This document shows positions 60,925 through 64,000 of a stretch of DNA of 64,000 nucleotides, in pieces. The stretch is from assembly GCA_017463985.1 (NCBI GenBank), contig JAFUEH010000018.1, positions 24,795-88,794 of the forward strand. Direction: 5' to 3'. Numbering within the stretch: position 1 is the first letter of the stretch; each line of letters starts with the position of its first letter. Made by a program: the position numbers and the translations under genes. Below the pieces are notes generated by a model. The model was not told the DNA's origin. It searched no databases and saw only the letters and a program-made list of their open reading frames with translations. The stretch comes from Eubacterium sp. Lineage in GTDB: Bacteria; Bacillota; Clostridia; Oscillospirales; Acutalibacteraceae.

Positions 60925-61886
60925 TTCTTATTTTTCTCCTCGTCATATTTTTCATAAGCCTTGATGATGTCCTGCACCAAGCGGTGTCTGACCACATCCT
61001 TTTGGCTGAATTTTACAATATCAATATCCTCAACGTGCTTCAGGATCTTCATCACGGTGACTAAGCCGGAGCGCTTGCCGTCCGGCAGGTCGATCTGCGT
61101 GATATCGCCGGTAATGACCATCTTGGAGTTGAAGCCGAGACGGGTCAGGAACATTTTCATCTGCTCCGGTGTAGTGTTCTGTGCCTCGTCAAGAATAATA
61201 AAGCTGTCGTCCAGTGTTCTGCCGCGCATATAGGCAAGCGGGGCGACCTCGATCGCGCCGCGTTCCTGGTACCGCTGAAAATTCTCAGCGCCGAGCATAT
61301 CAAACAGCGCGTCATACAGCGGCCGCAGATATGGATCCACCTTACTCTGCAGGTCGCCGGGAAGAAAGCCGAGCTTTTCGCCTGCCTCTACGGCAGGACG
61401 CGTTAAAATAATGCGGTTGACCTCCTTGGCGCGGAAGGCCGTTACGGCCATCGCTACCGCCAGGTACGTCTTACCGGTGCCGGCAGGACCGACGCCAAAG
61501 GTAATCGTGTGCTCGGCAATCGCCTGCGTGTACCTTTTTTGGCCAAGCGTTTTCGGCTTCACCGGTCTGCCCTTGGCGGTAATGCAGATCGAATCGGTCG
61601 TCATAGCGCTGAGCTTGTCCTCATTTCCCTCGTTGACCAGTGACAGCACATAGCGAATATTCTGCTCCGTCAGCGCCTCGCCGCGGTTGATATACACCAG
61701 CAGTGAACGGATCGCGCGCAGGGCCTTATCCACGTTTTCGGTATCGCCCATGATTTTCAGGTCAGCGCCGCGCGACACGATCGAAACGGAAAATTCGCGT
61801 TCCACCATTCTGATATTTTCGTCAAAGGAGCCGAACAGAGACACTGCCTGCTCTATCGCCTCCAGCGTGATGATTTGTTCCGTCAT
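60921..61886 (-). CDS. phoH: PhoH family ATPase
   Basis: 321 residues of the PhoH/YbeZ family. The Walker A loop is GPAGTGKTYLAVAMAV (about 130-145), then RPAVEAGEKLGFLPGDLQSKVDPYLRPL and Walker B FIILDEAQNTTPEQMKMFLTRLG. PhoH proteins are RNA-associated ATPases that work beside YbeY. Overlaps corC by 4 bp upstream and ybeY by 4 bp downstream. dgkA and cdd, which follow in B. subtilis, are missing here. Confidence 0.96.
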   Translation of the reverse strand: MTEQIITLEAIEQAVSLFGSFDENIRMVEREFSVSIVSRGADLKIMGDTENVDKALRAIRSLLVYINRGEALTEQNIRYVLSLVNEGNEDKLSAMTTDSICITAKGRPVKPKTLGQKRYTQAIAEHTITFGVGPAGTGKTYLAVAMAVTAFRAKEVNRIILTRPAVEAGEKLGFLPGDLQSKVDPYLRPLYDALFDMLGAENFQRYQERGAIEVAPLAYMRGRTLDDSFIILDEAQNTTPEQMKMFLTRLGFNSKMVITGDITQIDLPDGKRSGLVTVMKILKHVEDIDIVKFSQKDVVRHRLVQDIIKAYEKYDEEKNKK

Positions 61887-62683
61887 ATAATCCTCTCCGC
61901 CTTGATTTCTTCTATCCGGCGTTCATCCACCTTTAATACTGTAAAGCGGAAGCCGCCGTATTCTACCACAGCGTTATCCTCCTTGCCGCTCGGCACAAAG
62001 CCAAGGCGACTGATCACAAAGCCGGCCAGCGTATCATAATCGCCTTCCGGAAAATCCAGCTGCAGCGCCTCCTCAGCGTCCTCAATATCGGTAATACCCT
62101 CAATGATCACCGTGCGGTCATCGATCCGGCGGATGCTTTCCTCCTCCTCGTCATATTCATCCTCTATATCGCCAACCAGCTCCTCCAGTACGTCCTCGAG
62201 CGTGACCAGTCCGGCAGTTCCGCCGTACTCGTCCACAACGATCGCCAGTTGAATCCTCGTTTCGGTCATCTGGGCAAAAAGCTTGCCGCAGGGAATGGTT
62301 TCCGGTACAAAGAGCGGCGTGCGGATATAATCCCTCAGGCTTTCCTCCTTAGGGATCTCCGTTCCGACAAATTTCAACAGATCCTTGGCATAGATAATGC
62401 CCAGCACATCGTCCAGATCCTCGTGAAATACCGGAATCCGCGAGCAGCCCTCGTCCATTGCCGCCTTCGCCACATCCAGCAGTGTGTCCTCGTCCGACAC
62501 CGCCACAATATCTGTGCGGTGGGTCATAATATCCCCTGCCGTCGTTTCACTGAATTCAAAAATATTATTGATAAGCTCTTTGGTAGAAACCGCCAGCTCG
62601 TTTTCATTTTCATCGATCAGCTGCTTGATTTCCTCTTCTGTGGAATTTTCCTTTCGGAACAGTCTTCTTAGACCGCCAGCCAT
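61883..62683 (-). CDS. CBS-domain protein, CorC/HlyC family
   Basis: 266 residues with two CBS domains (about 55-175, MTHRTDIVAVSDEDTLLDV; VVDEYGGTAGLVTLEDVLEELVGDI) and the C-terminal CorC/HlyC domain (about 185-260). There is no membrane segment, unlike the full-length CNNM type. CorC is linked to magnesium/cobalt efflux; the regulatory ligand of the CBS pair is probably an adenine nucleotide. First gene of the phoH-ybeY-era-recO operon. Confidence 0.9.
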   Translation of the reverse strand: MAGGLRRLFRKENSTEEEIKQLIDENENELAVSTKELINNIFEFSETTAGDIMTHRTDIVAVSDEDTLLDVAKAAMDEGCSRIPVFHEDLDDVLGIIYAKDLLKFVGTEIPKEESLRDYIRTPLFVPETIPCGKLFAQMTETRIQLAIVVDEYGGTAGLVTLEDVLEELVGDIEDEYDEEEESIRRIDDRTVIIEGITDIEDAEEALQLDFPEGDYDTLAGFVISRLGFVPSGKEDNAVVEYGGFRFTVLKVDERRIEEIKAERII

Positions 62684-62721
62684 AAAGCCGATACCTCCAA
62701 ATTATAATATTTCAATTTGAC

Positions 62722-62772
62722 ATTATAGCCTATTTTTATTTATTTGTAAAGTGTCAGCAAATATGTTATGAT
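62722..62772. promoter_or_regulatory. Divergent promoters with overlapping -35 boxes
   Basis: Minus strand: TTTACA (62745-62750), 17 bp, TATAAT (62722-62727), for corC. Plus strand: TTGTAA (62744-62749), 17 bp, TATGAT (62767-62772), for the FkbM gene. The two -35 hexamers share five base pairs. Confidence 0.75.
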
Positions 62773-62787
62773 ACAGAAGGTGATATT

Positions 62788-63840
62788 ATGTTAGAAAGAA
62801 TACAGGAGCAAAACGTGTGGGACACGTTAAAGAGCAGCAACAAACCCGTGGTGCTGTACGGCATGGGACTCGGTGCTGAAAAAATCATGGACACGCTGGC
62901 GCAGTACGGTATCGCGGTCGAAGCGATATTTGCTTCCGATGAATTTGTCAGAGGCCATTCCTTCCGCGGCTATCAGGTGCTGAAATACCAAGAGGTCTGT
63001 GAAAAATATGATGATTTTAATGTGGTGCTGTGCTTTGCCAGCCGGCTGGACAGTGTGATCAGCCGTATCGCTGCCATCAACCGCGAGCATACAGTATTTG
63101 CGCCGGATGTACCCGTAGCCGGCGGCGGCCTGTTTAACCGTGCCTTTATCGCTGAAAACGAGGCGTCGTTTGACCGCGTATACGACCGTCTTGCCGATGA
63201 GGAGAGCCGCCGTGTTTATCTGGATATCCTGCATTACAAGGTCAGCGGAAAGATCGAATATCTGCTGCGCTCCTTTACAGATAAGGACGTGGTCTACCGT
63301 GATATCCTACAGCTCACCGGTGAGGAGAATATCCTCGATCTCGGCGCTTATGACGGCGATACTATTCGCGAATTCTGCGCTGCGACAGGCGGCAATTACC
63401 GCTATATTACAGCGCTCGAGCCGGACGAAAAGAACTTTGCCAAGCTGCTGAAAAACACCGCTGAGCTGGACAATATTGCCTGTCTGAATATGGGCGCCTG
63501 GAACCAACGGGACACGCTGATCTTTGCCAAAAAAGCGGGGCGTAATTCTAAGCTGTCCGCCGAAGGCGTCAGCGTGGCGGTCACCGACATCGACTCTCTG
63601 GCACTGACGCCGACCTTTATTAAGATGGACATTGAGGGCAGCGAGCTAAAGGCGCTGGAGGGCGGTGAAAAAACGATCCGCACCTGTCGCCCGAAGCTGT
63701 ACGTGTGCGCCTACCACCGTAACGAGGATCTGTTCACCCTGCCGCTGAAGATTTGGGAATACAACCGCGATTACCGAATCTACTTCCGCCATTCCCAATA
63801 CATCCCCGCGTGGGAAAGTAATTTTTATTGTGTTCCATAA
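62788..63840 (+). CDS. FkbM family methyltransferase
   Basis: 350 residues. An N-terminal Rossmann-like part (about 17-120, VVLYGMGLGAEKIMDTLAQY) precedes the FkbM methyltransferase domain with SAM motif ENILDLGAYDGDTI (about 184) and the family signature FIKMDIEGSELKALEGGEKTI (about 270-290). It probably O-methylates a sugar or a secondary metabolite; the substrate is unknown and there is no polysaccharide cluster nearby. ATG 62788 follows GAAGGTG. Single gene, immediately followed by an insertion sequence. Confidence 0.88.
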   Translation: MLERIQEQNVWDTLKSSNKPVVLYGMGLGAEKIMDTLAQYGIAVEAIFASDEFVRGHSFRGYQVLKYQEVCEKYDDFNVVLCFASRLDSVISRIAAINREHTVFAPDVPVAGGGLFNRAFIAENEASFDRVYDRLADEESRRVYLDILHYKVSGKIEYLLRSFTDKDVVYRDILQLTGEENILDLGAYDGDTIREFCAATGGNYRYITALEPDEKNFAKLLKNTAELDNIACLNMGAWNQRDTLIFAKKAGRNSKLSAEGVSVAVTDIDSLALTPTFIKMDIEGSELKALEGGEKTIRTCRPKLYVCAYHRNEDLFTLPLKIWEYNRDYRIYFRHSQYIPAWESNFYCVP

Positions 63841-63889
63841 ATGAACAAGGGTGACTGAAGCAAATGAACAAGTCCGTAAAAAATAGACA

Positions 63890-63940
63890 ATGACAAAAAA
63901 GGGCCTCCTATGGTAGAATTAAAGGAACTACCATAGGAGG
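63890..63940 (+). promoter_or_regulatory. IS promoter and ribosome-binding-site hairpin
   Basis: ATGACA (63890-63895), 18-bp spacer, TAGAAT (63914-63919) form the promoter. CCTCCTATGGTAG (63904-63916) and CTACCATAGGAGG (63928-63940) are a perfect 13-bp inverted repeat, and the right arm holds the AGGAGG box of the transposase gene. The -10 overlaps the left arm, so the native transcript starts after it. Confidence 0.7.
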
Positions 63941-63948
63941 CTTAAATA

Positions 63949-64000
63949 ATGGCACGACAATACCGAAACATACAGCAGTATTCAAAAGAAATCTATGAAT
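63949..64000 (+). CDS. Transposase N-terminus (IS3-like, partial)
   Basis: Only 17 codons are visible before the window edge: MARQYRNIQQYSKEIYE. This opening is typical of helix-turn-helix first ORFs (OrfA) of IS3-type elements of Clostridia. AGGAGG is 8 nt upstream. The rest of the element lies outside, so family and integrity are uncertain. Confidence 0.6.
   Translation, partial: MARQYRNIQQYSKEIYE

Overview
The window looks like chromosome of a low-to-mid GC gut-type Clostridia (Firmicutes), most like the Ruminococcaceae/Oscillospiraceae. The reasons are a Gram-positive division and cell-wall (dcw) cluster, a meso-DAP-type MurE, an HPr carrying both His15 and Ser46, YlxM-Ffh, YqzL between Era and RecO, MutS2, a degenerate dockerin with choline-binding-type wall repeats, and near-consensus sigma-A promoters. 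Most genes are on the minus strand; I name functions from recognised motifs and gene order, since no search could be run.

Layout. 1-5.5 kb: an operon that I read as a sulfo-TAL (sulfoquinovose transaldolase) catabolic operon: GH31 sulfoquinovosidase, transaldolase, YihU-like sulfolactaldehyde reductase, DUF4867 protein and a fucose-isomerase-family isomerase cut by the window edge. It has a consensus promoter and a palindromic operator. 5.5-9.8 kb: trmK-nif3-rqcH-ispD-ispF, tightly overlapping. 9.8-10.9 kb: a divergent promoter with one shared -35 box, a 330-bp structured inverted-repeat element and a DUF4364 gene. 11-18.5 kb: a 1673-residue secreted protein with a structured leader, a small acidic protein, a PI-PLC-X-like protein and a NERD protein. 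18.5-19.5 kb: mobile-element debris next to the initiator tRNA gene, followed by a candidate small RNA at 19.6-19.7 kb. 19.9-24.5 kb: glycerate kinase, a small protein and a GH38 alpha-mannosidase.

24.8-37.8 kb: the dcw cluster on the minus strand (mraZ-rsmH-ftsL-ftsI-murE-mraY-ftsW-murG-murA-ftsQ, then ftsZ from its own start region), without murD, murF, murC or ftsA. 37.9-44.6 kb: a GPH-family sugar symporter, a 1411-residue secreted NlpC/P60 protein and a membrane-anchored protein. 44.7-50.5 kb: coaD-rsmD, uvrC, ptsH and the rpsP-khpA-rimM-trmD group. 50.6-56.2 kb: ylxM-ffh and two paralogous LTA-synthase-type enzymes. 56-62.7 kb: a long operon corC-phoH-ybeY-era-yqzL-recO-mutS2-LTA synthase. 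62.8 kb to the end: an FkbM methyltransferase and the start of an insertion sequence.

The most interesting signals are: (i) the sulfo-TAL operon with an Arg-to-Gln change at the sulfonate-binding arginine of its glycosidase; (ii) one palindrome, GATTAAC-N3-GTTAAT, just downstream of the -10 in both the sulfoquinovose operon and ptsH promoters; (iii) a candidate 130-nt small RNA with promoter, three hairpins and terminator; (iv) a 330-bp foldback element in the DUF4364 leader and an unidentified structured leader before the giant secreted protein; (v) two divergent promoter pairs sharing a -35 element; (vi) an IS whose ribosome-binding site is locked in a hairpin only when read from outside.
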